This document shows positions 7,164 to 18,515 of a stretch of DNA of 64,000 nucleotides, in pieces. Position 1 is the stretch's first letter. Each line of letters begins with the position of its first letter. Origin of the DNA: Amarolinea aalborgensis (GTDB taxonomy: Bacteria; Chloroflexota; Anaerolineae; SSC4; Amarolineaceae); assembly GCF_900491745.1 (NCBI RefSeq), contig NZ_UETR01000017.1:1-64000 (forward strand), written 5' to 3'. A program made the translations under genes and the position numbers. The notes under the pieces were generated by a model. That model saw only the letters and a program-made list of their open reading frames with translations. It did no database searches and was not told the DNA's origin.

Positions 7164-8693
7164 TCAGAAATCTTCCTTCGTCGCTGCGGCCGGGGCCGCG
7201 CGCTCGACCAGGGCCGCGGCGACGGCCAGGCCAATGTACAGCCAGAGGAGGCTGCTCATGTGCGGATAGGTCAGGTTGAAGAGGTAATGATCGAGCGCGG
7301 CGGCCGCGAGCGCGCCGGCCAGCGCGCCGCCCAGGCCCAACAGGACGGCATCGCGCCCGGCTGCCAGGCCGTGGCGCCAGGTGCGCCAGAGGAAGGCAAA
7401 GAAACCGGCGATGACGGTGAGGAAAACCAGCAGCCCAGAGAGTCCCATCTCTTCCGCCATCAGCAGATAGGCGCTGCTGACGCCGATGTAAATATCAATG
7501 TCCGGCGTGCCGCTGAAGCCTACGCCAAACCAGGGATAGCGGCCGATAAGCAGCAGGGCGTCCTTGTATTCGCCAAAGCGCATCTGCGTCGCCAGGTCTT
7601 CGCCGCGCAGCCCGGCCAGCAGGCGCGCCACGTAGGCTTGGGTCTGCGGCAAGAGCAGCAGGAGCGCCGCACCAAGCACCCCCAGAAGGAGCAAGCGGCG
7701 GTATTTCAGGCTGGCCAGGATCAGGAGTGAGATGCCCAGGCCCATCAACGCGGAGCGCGAGTAGGTCAGGTAGAGCGCCAACACCTGCACGACGAAAATG
7801 GCGCTGATCCACACGCGCGGCAGGAGCGACGAACGGCTGAAAAACTGCGGCGCGGTCAGTCCCGCGGCCAGGATCATCATGCCGCCCAAGACATTGGGGT
7901 CCACAGCCAGGCCAATGGCGCGCATGGGATTGTTGGGATCATCTTCGATGTAGCGCAGCGCGCCGTAGCCGCCAGGGTATTTCAAACGCGCCAACGCGTC
8001 CAGGATGCGCACGGTCCAGGCGTCGGGGATGACATAGAAGACGACCGCGATCAGCGCGCAAACGCCGCCGCCGATGATCAGGACGCGGGTTAGCCAGTCC
8101 ACATCCTCGCGGGTGCGAATCTCGTTGACGGCCACAAAAAAGAGCGCAATGCTGATCACCACTTCGATGAACTGGCGCATAATCTGCTGCGTTGGCATCG
8201 CGTGCGTGGCGCCCATGACAAAGGTGAACATCGCCAGGGCCAGGAAGAGCAGCACCAGGCCGCCTAACGGCGAAAAGACGAAGGCGCGATCCTGGCCCGT
8301 GGCGATGCGCACCAGCCAAACGAAGAAGAGGGCCAGCAGCGCGGCGTCCAGGAAGGTGGGCGTGAAACCGAGTTTGAACGGGAACGCCGCAAACGGTAGA
8401 ATCCAGATGACGGCGGCGAGGACGATGAAACCCCAACGCGTGCTGCGCAAGACGAGGATGGCGGCGGCCAAGCCAACTGCGCCGGCCAGGGCGTAGGTTG
8501 GCCCCAACACGGCCACGTAGAGACCAAGCGCCGCCGCCGCCAGGCCGATCAACCACCAGAGGGTGCGCCGCGTGGCGCGCGGATCGCCTTCCATCAGCGC
8601 CGCCGACAGACGGCGCCAATCCCACCATCGCCTCGGCCTGGCGCCCAGCGCGACACCTGGCGCGGCGTCAGGAGGCCAGGAACGCGCGCTCAT
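7164..8693 (-). CDS. O-antigen ligase/polymerase-like membrane protein
   Basis: 509 aa with about a dozen hydrophobic segments from residue 47 on. The Wzy_C/O-antigen ligase signature is visible in LALYLTYSRSALMGLGISLL, followed by a long extracytoplasmic loop (GEYKDALLLIGRYPWFGVGFS) typical of this family. It would join or polymerise surface glycans across the membrane. The start at 8693 overlaps the pyruvate kinase stop by four bases (ATGA), so it is the last gene of the operon begun at 11139. The exact acceptor (polysaccharide, lipid or protein) cannot be told. Confidence 0.85.
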   Translation of the reverse strand: MSARSWPPDAAPGVALGARPRRWWDWRRLSAALMEGDPRATRRTLWWLIGLAAAALGLYVAVLGPTYALAGAVGLAAAILVLRSTRWGFIVLAAVIWILPFAAFPFKLGFTPTFLDAALLALFFVWLVRIATGQDRAFVFSPLGGLVLLFLALAMFTFVMGATHAMPTQQIMRQFIEVVISIALFFVAVNEIRTREDVDWLTRVLIIGGGVCALIAVVFYVIPDAWTVRILDALARLKYPGGYGALRYIEDDPNNPMRAIGLAVDPNVLGGMMILAAGLTAPQFFSRSSLLPRVWISAIFVVQVLALYLTYSRSALMGLGISLLILASLKYRRLLLLGVLGAALLLLLPQTQAYVARLLAGLRGEDLATQMRFGEYKDALLLIGRYPWFGVGFSGTPDIDIYIGVSSAYLLMAEEMGLSGLLVFLTVIAGFFAFLWRTWRHGLAAGRDAVLLGLGGALAGALAAAALDHYLFNLTYPHMSSLLWLYIGLAVAAALVERAAPAAATKEDF

Positions 8694-10117
8694 ACCACGT
8701 GCACCTTCATCAGATCGGTGGCGCCGGGCTGACTGCCCACGCTGCCGGCCGTGACCACCACTGTGTCGCCCAGGTTGACAAAGCCCTGACGCTGCGCTGC
8801 GCGGATGGCGTCGGCCAGCATACGGTCGGTGGTGGTCTCGCGGTCGGCCAGCAAGGGGTAGATGCCCCACGAGAGCATGAGCTGGCGCTGCGTCTGCGCG
8901 CTGGGCGTCACCGCGACCACGGGGGCTTGGGGCCGGAAGCGCGCGACCAGCCGCGCCGTGCTGCCAGAAAGGGTCGGGGCGATAATGGCCTTCGCTTTGA
9001 GATCGCGCGCGGTCTCGCAGGAAGCATGGGCCACGGCCTGGGCGACGGTCACTTTGACCACCGATTCATCGGTGAAGCGCAGGCTCCAACTCGCGGCCTG
9101 TTCAGCCTGCTGAACGATGTGCGCCATCGTCTGCACGGTCGCCACCGGGTATTGACCACTGGCCGTTTCGCCGGAGAGCATCACCGCGTCGGTGCCATCG
9201 AAAACCGCATTCGCTACGTCCGAGGCTTCGGCGCGCGTCGGTCGCGGGTTGCGCATCATCGAGTCGAGCATCTGCGTCGCGGTGATGACCGGCTTGCCAG
9301 CCTGATTGCACAGGCGAATGATGCGCTTCTGGATCACCGGCACCTCTTCGGTCAACATCTCGATGCCCAGGTCGCCGCGCGCCACCATGATGCCATCCGC
9401 ATCCGCAATGATCTCCTCGATGGCGATGACCGCCTGGGGCTTCTCGATCTTGGCAATCACCAGCGTGGGTTGATCGAGTGGGTTGGCGGCTCGAATGAGC
9501 GCCTTGAGCTCGCGCACTTCGGCGGCGCTGCGCACAAAGGAGAGCGCCACCCAATCCACGCCCTGGCCCAGGGCAAAAGCGAGATCGGCGCGATCCTTGT
9601 CCGTGATGGCGGGGATGCTCAGAGAAGCGTCTGGCAGATTCATGCCCTTTTTGGAGGTCAGCAAGCCGCCGGTCAGCACCAGGCAGGTGATCTCCTGGCC
9701 AGAGACGCTCCGCACTTCCAGTTCCAGCAGGCCGTCGTCGAGCAGAATGCGCTCGCCCTGGTGGACGACGCCAGGCAGCTCGGCGTACTGAATCGGCACC
9801 AGGCCGGCCTGGCCGATCAGCGGCGCTGTCGTAAGTACGACGGTCTTGCCTGCCTCCAGCAGCAGGCCGGCGCCCATCTCGCCCACGCGCAGCTTGGGGC
9901 CTTGCAGATCGGCCAGCAGCGCCACCGGCTTGCCGGCCGCTGACGCCGCGGCGCGCACGCGCGCGATGGTATCTGCGTGGAAGGCATGATCGCCGTGCGA
10001 AAAATTGAGCCGCGCCACGTCCATGCCGGCGGCGATCAGACTGTTCAACACATCTGGTTCGCGGCTGGCCGGGCCAATGGTGCAAATGATCTTTGTGCGC
10101 AGACGGGCTTGGTTCAT
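8690..10117 (-). CDS. pyk: pyruvate kinase
   Basis: 475 aa, the standard length without the extra C-terminal PEP-utiliser domain. Diagnostic blocks include TKIICTIGPAS, ARLNFSHGDH, the active site region VIAKIEKPQAV with the catalytic Lys and the metal-binding Glu, and MVARGDLGIEM with the ADP-binding motif, then TATQMLDSM. It converts phosphoenolpyruvate and ADP to pyruvate and ATP in glycolysis. It overlaps both neighbours by four bases, an unusual operon with a ParB-like protein and a glycan polymerase. Confidence 0.97.
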   Translation of the reverse strand: MNQARLRTKIICTIGPASREPDVLNSLIAAGMDVARLNFSHGDHAFHADTIARVRAAASAAGKPVALLADLQGPKLRVGEMGAGLLLEAGKTVVLTTAPLIGQAGLVPIQYAELPGVVHQGERILLDDGLLELEVRSVSGQEITCLVLTGGLLTSKKGMNLPDASLSIPAITDKDRADLAFALGQGVDWVALSFVRSAAEVRELKALIRAANPLDQPTLVIAKIEKPQAVIAIEEIIADADGIMVARGDLGIEMLTEEVPVIQKRIIRLCNQAGKPVITATQMLDSMMRNPRPTRAEASDVANAVFDGTDAVMLSGETASGQYPVATVQTMAHIVQQAEQAASWSLRFTDESVVKVTVAQAVAHASCETARDLKAKAIIAPTLSGSTARLVARFRPQAPVVAVTPSAQTQRQLMLSWGIYPLLADRETTTDRMLADAIRAAQRQGFVNLGDTVVVTAGSVGSQPGATDLMKVHVV

Positions 10118-11139
10118 TGGTAAATCATCTCCCTTGGTGGATCGAGATCGGTGTCATCCAGGCTGAGGAGGGCTGGTTCCTCAGATTGTGGGGGCATGGG
10201 CGGCGCCGCGGATTCGGTGGCGGCTTCGATGGCGGCCATGATTGTACGCGTCACCGCTTTGACGACCCGCGGCAACGGTCGCTCGCTGTGACGCTTGGCA
10301 AAATGAGTGAGCGCCGTCAGCAGGTCAATGTCAACCCCATAGCGTTCGCGCAGGCGATCGCGATGATAGGTAATCCAGAGATAGAGGTCGGCCTCGGTGC
10401 GCTTGGGGAATTCTCTCAGAATATCGCTATCGCGAATCACCTGCACATTGGGCAGATAGACATGGTCATACCAGCTTTCCACCGCCTCTTGATAGGGCAC
10501 ATCGCGCTGATGTTGCAGCCCCAAGTAATAGTGGTGGACGTGAATGTGCTCCAGGAGTTGTTGATAGCGGCCTGGCTCGGTCAGCTCGATGTGCGCATCA
10601 GGCCGCAGGGTGTTGAGGTCAGTCTGATCGAGAAAATGAGCGTACTCGATCTTGATGATCATTTCGTCAGGCTGCACCGTGGGAGGCAGCTCAACCGGCA
10701 CATCAATCACCGTGACCCACGCTTCGATATGACTCAGGCCGTTGGCGCGCGCCACCGACACGCGGTGATTGCCGTCACGCACAAAGTAGACTTCGCCCAG
10801 TTGGTAGACCTCGATCGGCGGCAAGTCTTCCAGGCGGTTGAGGGCCATGTCAATCCGCTTCCAGCGCTCGGCATTGGCGCCGCTGAGGGGAACGAAGTAG
10901 CGGTCGAAGTCGCGGTAGCGCCCCACGCTGCCGACGATTCGGTCCAGCCGAATCATCTGGGTGTCGCGCATCTTGATCTGCCCACGGGCCAGCAGCAGGT
11001 CTTTTACTTCATCGTAAGACATCAGACGATCTGACTTGCCCGTCAACGAATTGAGAATTTGACGGACAAGCGCCTGACCCTGCACGCGATGGAAGCGTTC
11101 ATACGCGGCATTGGAGGAATAAAGGGCATTACTTGCCAT
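10114..11139 (-). CDS. ParB/sulfiredoxin-fold domain protein of unknown role
   Basis: 341 aa. The central part has VYFVRDGNHRVSVARANG, the GxxRxxAxx-like core of ParB/sulfiredoxin (ParBc) folds, preceded by DLPPIEVYQLG. Unlike chromosome-partition ParB there is no recognisable HTH after it; instead a helical region follows and a Pro/Glu-rich tail. Family members in Chloroflexota and Actinobacteria lack a known role; ParB folds can hydrolyse CTP or bind nucleotides. It is the first gene of the operon with pyk, overlapping it by four bases. Confidence 0.7.
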   Translation of the reverse strand: MASNALYSSNAAYERFHRVQGQALVRQILNSLTGKSDRLMSYDEVKDLLLARGQIKMRDTQMIRLDRIVGSVGRYRDFDRYFVPLSGANAERWKRIDMALNRLEDLPPIEVYQLGEVYFVRDGNHRVSVARANGLSHIEAWVTVIDVPVELPPTVQPDEMIIKIEYAHFLDQTDLNTLRPDAHIELTEPGRYQQLLEHIHVHHYYLGLQHQRDVPYQEAVESWYDHVYLPNVQVIRDSDILREFPKRTEADLYLWITYHRDRLRERYGVDIDLLTALTHFAKRHSERPLPRVVKAVTRTIMAAIEAATESAAPPMPPQSEEPALLSLDDTDLDPPREMIYQ

Positions 11140-11356
11140 ACGTGCATTCCATTAAAAACGGGAGCCAGCCTATGGCGCTGCCCCCGTTGCATTACCTTCA
11201 GATTTTGCACCGCCCGACCCAGGCCTGCGTCCGACCACTGGACAGCAACGACAAGCGGTCGAGTGGTAGACGGATGGCTGAGTGCGATGATTGGTCGCGC
11301 GTGGCGGCGCAAGTAGTTTAGCACACATCAGAATGGTTGTCTAGCCAGAAGATCAA

Positions 11357-12079
11357 TCAAATGGCGAATGGATCCGCCGCGTTGCTCATGAGTTGGTCAA
11401 GGATGCGCAGTTCGCGGCGCTGAATGGTCTGCAGAAAATAGTCCGCGCCTTGCATGTGCTTGAACGCAGCAAAACCCTGCTCAAGGAAATCCTGCAGCTC
11501 AATCCAGCCCGCGCGATAAGCCGGTCCGTGCGCCAGGCGTAAAGTTAGCGTAATGAAAGGCAGTCGCGTCAGGCGATCAATGCCGCGGCCCACCTCGCCA
11601 ATTAGTTCAATCTGATAACGACGGATGTCCAGGTTGTCGCACAACTGGTAGCCCCTGGCGTACTGCTGCGGGGTCAAGGAGTTGGTGACGCCCAGTTGAT
11701 TCACCAGCACGTCCAGCAGTTGGGCATCCAGCGCGCGCGTCAGGTTGTTCAGCTCGATGGTCAGCGTGAGCGTGTGCAGCATGCGCTCGGGTAGGAAACG
11801 CAGCATGAAGTTGTGCATGCGCTCCACGTCCTGGTCTCGTTGGCTGAAATCGCGTGGGGCGTAGATGTGATCGAGAAAAAAACGACAGCCCGGACCGTAA
11901 CGATCGCTGGCGAGCAGATCAGCATGTGTGCGCGCCAGGCGCTGCGATTGCCAGGCGCGGAAGAAAACCTCAGACGGGGGCAGCGCCGCTCGCGACAGCG
12001 ATTGGTGAACAGACTGCTGATGCCGGTGTAACTGCATAAGCAGGCGAACAGCATCGGTTGGCTTGGGTGTTTCATTCAT
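11357..12079 (-). CDS. FFLEELY-motif-like protein of unknown function
   Basis: 240 aa, cytoplasmic and largely helical. The segment RFFLDHIYAPRDFSQRDQDVERM resembles the conserved FFLEELYGPRDFSxRDxD block of the FFLEELY-motif protein family, whose function is unknown. The start at 12079 (ATGAATGAA) is chosen because homology begins there; the frame is open for a further 426 bases upstream across the divergent ferredoxin gene, which is a shadow. It is divergently arranged to the nos block with a 108-base gap. Confidence 0.7.
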   Translation of the reverse strand: MNETPKPTDAVRLLMQLHRHQQSVHQSLSRAALPPSEVFFRAWQSQRLARTHADLLASDRYGPGCRFFLDHIYAPRDFSQRDQDVERMHNFMLRFLPERMLHTLTLTIELNNLTRALDAQLLDVLVNQLGVTNSLTPQQYARGYQLCDNLDIRRYQIELIGEVGRGIDRLTRLPFITLTLRLAHGPAYRAGWIELQDFLEQGFAAFKHMQGADYFLQTIQRRELRILDQLMSNAADPFAI

Positions 12080-12187
12080 AGCTTGCCGATTATACAACAA
12101 TGAGGGCCGTATGAGACAAAAGTCGCTGCCTTGCGCGCGCCTTCCGCCTATACTTGTGTCTGAAAGCACAAGTGAGGCCAGTTCAAG

Positions 12188-12421
12188 ATGAAACCTAACG
12201 TCGGACTGCCAAGAATGGATGCCCTTCCCCTCCCCAGGATCATCGAGGAGAAATGTACAGGCTGCGGCCGCTGCGTCGCAGCCTGCCCCACCGACGCCCT
12301 CGCACAGGTGAACCAGGTTGCGCAGCTTATCCGGCCAGACGATTGTACTTATTGCACGATCTGCCAGGATTTGTGCCCCGAAGATGCCATTGAACTGCCT
12401 TTCTTGATTGTCTTTGCTTAA
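12188..12421 (+). CDS. 2[4Fe-4S] ferredoxin-type protein
   Basis: 77 aa. Two classical cluster motifs are visible: C23-x2-C26-x2-C29-x3-C33-P (CTGCGRCVAACP) and C53-x2-C56-x2-C59-x3-C63-P (CTYCTICQDLCP). Each would hold one [4Fe-4S] cluster, so this is a small soluble electron carrier with no export signal. It lies directly upstream of nosZ on the same strand, separated by a 133-base leader with a large hairpin. A role in feeding or regulating N2O respiration is suggested by position only. Confidence 0.92.
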   Translation: MKPNVGLPRMDALPLPRIIEEKCTGCGRCVAACPTDALAQVNQVAQLIRPDDCTYCTICQDLCPEDAIELPFLIVFA

Positions 12422-12443
12422 AGCGTTCGGTTTGAACCGGTGT

Positions 12444-12492
12444 CTGCCTGGTGCAGGCTGTGGCCCGTAGCCTGCAAGCCTGTGCCAGGCAG
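12444..12492 (+). promoter_or_regulatory. two-tier hairpin in the nosZ leader
   Basis: The outer arms CTGCCTGG (12444-12451) and CCAGGCAG (12485-12492) enclose inner arms GCAGGCT (12453-12459) and AGCCTGC (12469-12475). There is no T-tract. It could end the ferredoxin transcript, protect the nosZ message or mark a processing site. Confidence 0.5.
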
Positions 12493-12553
12493 CCCGCAGT
12501 GCCAAAACCTATTTTTCTCGTTTGTCTGCTCTTGGAAAGGAGGACGTGAGTCC

Positions 12554-14548
<1,995 letters not shown>

Positions 14549-14570
14549 AATTGCCCTTCACGACTGCCCT

Positions 14571-14604
14571 GCTGCGTGATGCGGTCGCTGCCGCATCACG
14601 CAGC
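14571..14604 (+). promoter_or_regulatory. perfect 14-bp hairpin between nosZ and nosB-like gene
   Basis: GCTGCGTGATGCGG pairs perfectly with CCGCATCACGCAGC around a 6-base loop, 22 bases after the nosZ stop. No U-tract follows (C-rich instead), so it more probably stabilises the nosZ message or attenuates downstream transcription than ends it fully. Confidence 0.6.
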
Positions 14605-14675
14605 CCCCCGCCCCGCCCGACGCCATGCGACATCGGGAAGTTCACCACAGAAAGGGTTGGCGAAAAAGAGAAATA

Positions 14676-15353
14676 ATGACAAACCAAGCCAAGCAGCCGA
14701 TGACAAGCCCATCCAATACGCCTTTACCCCGCATGGTCAATCCCAACACGTATGTCATGCCCACCGTCATGTTCATGTTGGCGGCCATGCTGGTCGTAGT
14801 TTCAATCTTTCTGCCCTATTGGACGATGACGCTTCATGCTCCGCAGTACCCGAAGGGGCTGACGGTGCAACTGTATGTCAACCGCGTGGGCGGCGACGCC
14901 AAGGAAATTGACGGCCTGAACCACTACATCGGCATGCCCAAGATGGAAGAGGCCGCAGCGTTCGAGCGTTCATTCTCCGTGATCGCCATTGTCGCGCTCG
15001 CGCTGCTGCTGATTGCGGCCATCTTCATTCACAACCAGTGGGCGGCTCTGCTGGCGCTGCCGGTCATCGCCTATCCGCTGATTTTCCTGGCCGACCTCTT
15101 CTTCTGGCTCTACAGCTTCGGTCACAACCTGGATCCGGCAGCGCCGCTTTCGAGCAGCATTAAGCCGTTTACCCCCACGCTGTTGGGCACTGGCGTCGTC
15201 GGTCAGTTCAAGACGACGGCCATGGTGGATACCGGCTTCTACCTGGCAATTGCGGCATCCGCGATCATTCTGGTTGGCCTGTGGCTGCACCGCGCAGCCT
15301 ACAAACCCCTGCTCGACGCCGAAAAGCGCGCCCACGCGCCGACCAGCAACTAA
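14676..15353 (+). CDS. NosB-like membrane protein
   Basis: 225 aa with four predicted transmembrane segments (about residues 27-50, 106-124, 129-150 and 189-207) and an extracytoplasmic loop containing GLNHYIGMPKMEE between the first two. Position directly after nosZ and before nosD matches NosB of clade II nos clusters, a membrane protein of unproven function probably involved in electron transfer or NosZ maturation. The start is the ATG at 14676, just after a purine-rich stretch. Confidence in the membrane topology is high; the NosB label rests on synteny and the loop motif. Confidence 0.7.
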   Translation: MTNQAKQPMTSPSNTPLPRMVNPNTYVMPTVMFMLAAMLVVVSIFLPYWTMTLHAPQYPKGLTVQLYVNRVGGDAKEIDGLNHYIGMPKMEEAAAFERSFSVIAIVALALLLIAAIFIHNQWAALLALPVIAYPLIFLADLFFWLYSFGHNLDPAAPLSSSIKPFTPTLLGTGVVGQFKTTAMVDTGFYLAIAASAIILVGLWLHRAAYKPLLDAEKRAHAPTSN

Positions 15354-15378
15354 GGCGCGTTCGTTTGGAAATCGAACC

Positions 15379-16791
15379 ATGTATCTGTTCCTGGCTGTCC
15401 TACTGACCATCGTCCAGCCCCGCGCGCTGACCAGCACGATCACCGTCGCGCCCCACGGCGCGGTGACCAGCATCGGCGCGGCTATTGCCCAGGCCCTGCC
15501 AGGCGATACCATCGAGGTGCAGGCTGGCGTCTACCCGGAACATGTCGTGATTGACAAACCGTTGACCGTGATCGGCGTAGACAATCCGGTGATTGACGGC
15601 GGCGGCGACGGCATTATCGTCCTCATCACCGCGCCCGGGGTCACGCTGCGCGGTTTCACCGTGCGCAACAGCGGGCGTGTACTCGAACACGAAGATGGCG
15701 GCATCGAGAGCCGCGCCGAGCGGACGGTCATCGAAGGCAATCACCTGGAAAATGTTCTCTTTGGCATCTACCTGAACAACGCCGCAGGCGGCATCGTGCG
15801 CGGCAACGTCGTGCGCGGCATGGATCTGCCCTCGGCCCATCGCGGCGACCTGATTCGTTTTTGGTACAGTCACGACAGCCTGCTGGAAGACAACACGATT
15901 GAGAACGGTCGTGACGCAGTGATTTGGTTCTCCAGCGACGTCACGATTCGCAACAACGTGATTCGCGACGGCCGTTATGGCTTGCACTTCATGTTCTGCG
16001 ACAACAACACGCTGATTGGCAACCGCATGGAAGGAAATTCAGTCGCCATCTACCTCATGAACAGCAAGAACCTCAAGGTCATCGGCAACACCATGGCGCG
16101 CAGCCGCGGCCCGAGCGGTTATGGCCTGGGGCTAAAGGATATGGACGGCGTGCTGGCGGAAGGCAACCGCTTCCTGGACAACCGGGTCGCCGTCTACCTG
16201 GACAGCCCACCCACCGCCAGCGGTCTGACCGACCAGTTTCACCTCAACCTGTTTGCCCACAACGACATCGGCCTCTTGTTTCTGCCGCATGTGCGCGGCG
16301 CTCAGCTGTGGGACAACATTTTTTGGGAAAACGCCGAGCAGGTGGCGATTCAAGGCGGCGGCGAGTTGAAGGGAAATCTGTGGCAGAAGGATGGCCGCGG
16401 CAACTACTGGAGCGATTACACCGGTTTCGACGCCAACGAAGATGGCATCGGCGATCTTGCCTATAAATCCACGAGCCTGTTCGAGAACCTGATGGATCGC
16501 TATCCGGGCCTGCGCCTGTTCAATCTCAGCCCGGCGTCTGACGCCGTTGACCTGGCCGCGCGTGCCTTCCCCATCACGCAGCCGCGGCCCAAGATGACCG
16601 ACGCCAACCCGCTGATGACCCCGCCGGCTATCCCCGCCGGCCCTGGGCTGGCGCGTCCGGCGCAAGGGCCTGCGCTCGCCGCGGCGCTGGGGCTGTTGGC
16701 CCTGGCCATCCTCATTCTAGCCAGCACACAACCCCACGATGAAATTCGCCGCCGGCTGTCCTCGTTCCGGCATAGGCAGGTAACAGCATGA
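15379..16791 (+). CDS. nosD: NosD, periplasmic copper-site maturation protein
   Basis: 470 aa. A short N-terminal signal is followed by a parallel beta-helix built of CASH-type repeats (GITV-like turns such as NNAAGGIVRGNVV, NTIENGRDAVIWFSSDVTIRNNVI and DNNTLIGNRM). The C-terminus has a hydrophobic anchor (ALGLLALAILILAS, about residues 436-452). NosD works with the NosFY ABC transporter to supply sulfur or copper for the CuZ centre. The start at 15379 is chosen because the signal peptide begins there. Its stop overlaps the nosF start (ATGA). Confidence 0.94.
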   Translation: MYLFLAVLLTIVQPRALTSTITVAPHGAVTSIGAAIAQALPGDTIEVQAGVYPEHVVIDKPLTVIGVDNPVIDGGGDGIIVLITAPGVTLRGFTVRNSGRVLEHEDGGIESRAERTVIEGNHLENVLFGIYLNNAAGGIVRGNVVRGMDLPSAHRGDLIRFWYSHDSLLEDNTIENGRDAVIWFSSDVTIRNNVIRDGRYGLHFMFCDNNTLIGNRMEGNSVAIYLMNSKNLKVIGNTMARSRGPSGYGLGLKDMDGVLAEGNRFLDNRVAVYLDSPPTASGLTDQFHLNLFAHNDIGLLFLPHVRGAQLWDNIFWENAEQVAIQGGGELKGNLWQKDGRGNYWSDYTGFDANEDGIGDLAYKSTSLFENLMDRYPGLRLFNLSPASDAVDLAARAFPITQPRPKMTDANPLMTPPAIPAGPGLARPAQGPALAAALGLLALAILILASTQPHDEIRRRLSSFRHRQVTA

Positions 16792-17678
16792 AAACGTCAC
16801 GCGCAACCCCATCTAACTCTGTCGCCATGATTGAGGTTGCCGGTCTGCACAAGCGGTTCGGCAAAGTCACGGTGGTCGCCGATCTTAGTTTCGAGGTGGC
16901 GGCCGGAGAGGCGCTGGCCCTGTGGGGCGCGAACGGCGCCGGCAAGACGACGGCCATCAAATGCCTGTTGGGTCTGCTCGACTACGAGGGCCGCATCGGC
17001 ATCAACGGCCTGGATGCCCGGCGCCACGGGCGTGACGCGCGCCGCCAACTGGGCTATGTGCCGCAGGAATTGGCCTTCTACGACGATCTGACCACCCTGG
17101 CTACGGCGCAGTTCTATGGCCGCCTCAAGCATGTGCCGTCCACACGGCCGCACGCAGTGCTGACCCAGGTTGGCCTGGCCGATCATGCTGGCAAGCCGGT
17201 CAGCGCGCTCTCGGGCGGCATGAAACAGCGCCTGGCCCTGGCCCTGGCCCTGCTGGCGGATCCGCCCGTGCTCGTGCTTGATGAGCCAACCTCCAACCTG
17301 GACACCGTGGCGCGCGATCAGTTTTTGCAGCTGCTGGGCGAGGTCAAGACCTCTGGCAAGACGATCCTCTTCACCTCGCACCGCCTGGAAGAAGTGGAAA
17401 CCCTGGCCGACCGCGCGCTGGTGCTGGAGAAAGGCCAACTGATCGCCCAAGTGCCCGCAGCCAATCTGGCCGTAACCGTCGGCCTCAAGAGTCGGGTCAA
17501 GCTCTATCTGCCCGATGCTGCGCTCGACGCCGCGCTGGCGATCCTGCAGCGGGATGGGTTCACTGCCTCGCGCAACGGCACGGGCATCTACGTAGACGTA
17601 CAGCCGGGGCACAAGGCGCAGCCGATCCAGGCGCTGGCCGCAGCCCAGATCACGGTGCGCGATTTTGAAGTGGTGTGA
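16788..17678 (+). CDS. nosF: NosF, ABC transporter ATPase
   Basis: 296 aa. Walker A GANGAGKTT, the Q-loop YVPQELAFYDD, ABC signature LSGGMKQRLALA and Walker B VLVLDEPTSNLD are complete. The C-terminal ~80 residues form the accessory domain seen in NosF/CcmA-type ATPases. It pairs with NosY and NosD in CuZ assembly. The start overlaps the nosD stop; an internal ATG at 16827 (MIEVAGL) is an alternative start that would trim 13 residues. Confidence 0.94.
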   Translation: MKTSRATPSNSVAMIEVAGLHKRFGKVTVVADLSFEVAAGEALALWGANGAGKTTAIKCLLGLLDYEGRIGINGLDARRHGRDARRQLGYVPQELAFYDDLTTLATAQFYGRLKHVPSTRPHAVLTQVGLADHAGKPVSALSGGMKQRLALALALLADPPVLVLDEPTSNLDTVARDQFLQLLGEVKTSGKTILFTSHRLEEVETLADRALVLEKGQLIAQVPAANLAVTVGLKSRVKLYLPDAALDAALAILQRDGFTASRNGTGIYVDVQPGHKAQPIQALAAAQITVRDFEVV

Positions 17679-17687
17679 GGCAAGATC

Positions 17688-18515
17688 ATGGATTTTCGCA
17701 ATGTGGCAACGCTCCTGCAAAAAGAACTGCGCGACTCGCTGCGCAACCGCTGGTTTGTGCTCTACACTGTGGCCTTCACCGTTCTGGCGCTGGGACTTTC
17801 GTTCCTGGCCCTATCTGGCGCAGGCGTGGTGGGGTTTGCCGGTTTCGGACGCACGGCCGCCAGCCTGATCAACCTCGTGCTCCTGATCGTGCCGCTCATG
17901 GCGTTGACCGTCGGCGCGCAGAGCCTGGCGGCGGAGTCCGAGCGGGGCACCCTGAGCTACCTGTTAGCGCAGCCCATTACACGGCTGGAAGTCTTCTTGG
18001 GCAAGTACCTGGGATTGGCCCTGGCTATCCTGGCCGCGCTGACGTTGGGATTCGGCATTTCCGGCCTGGTCATGGCCGCCAACGGCATGGCCTACGCCGA
18101 TACGTACCTGGCCCTGGTCGGCCTGGCGTTTTTGTTGGCGTTGACGATGCTGAGCGTCGGCTTCGTCATCTCCGCCTTTGCCCACAAAGCTGGCATCGCC
18201 ATCGGCATCTCACTCTTCCTCTGGTTGACCTTCGTCTTCCTGGGCGACCTGGGCATGATGGGGACAGCGGTTTCGATGCGGTTGAAGATTGCCGATTTGT
18301 TCCTGCTGGCCAGCGCCAACCCGCTGCAGGTGTTCAAGATGGCCTCCATCCTCAGCATCAACGCCACGCTGGATGTGCTAGGGCCTGCTGGGCTTTACGC
18401 CCTGCAGACCTATGGCAGCAATCTGCTGTGGATATTCCTGGCGGTGCTCGTGGTCTGGGTGCTGGCGCCCCTCGGCCTGGCGTACGCACGCTTTCGGCAG
18501 CGGGGAGATTTTTAG
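17688..18515 (+). CDS. nosY: NosY, ABC transporter permease
   Basis: 275 aa with six hydrophobic spans. It has the ABC-2 permease pattern: an N-terminal KELRDSLRNRWFVLYT segment, then SLAAESERGTLSYLLAQPITRLEVFLGKY between spans 2 and 3, which is typical of NosY. It starts 9 bases after nosF and forms the membrane channel of the NosFY transporter. The 185 bases after its stop contain degenerate GAACGCTGA-type repeats and no gene. Confidence 0.93.
   Translation: MDFRNVATLLQKELRDSLRNRWFVLYTVAFTVLALGLSFLALSGAGVVGFAGFGRTAASLINLVLLIVPLMALTVGAQSLAAESERGTLSYLLAQPITRLEVFLGKYLGLALAILAALTLGFGISGLVMAANGMAYADTYLALVGLAFLLALTMLSVGFVISAFAHKAGIAIGISLFLWLTFVFLGDLGMMGTAVSMRLKIADLFLLASANPLQVFKMASILSINATLDVLGPAGLYALQTYGSNLLWIFLAVLVVWVLAPLGLAYARFRQRGDF

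Noticed and set aside
8498..9943. 481-codon plus-strand frame opposite pyk and the ligase gene
   Set aside because: No recognisable domain and fully covered by two strong genes on the other strand.
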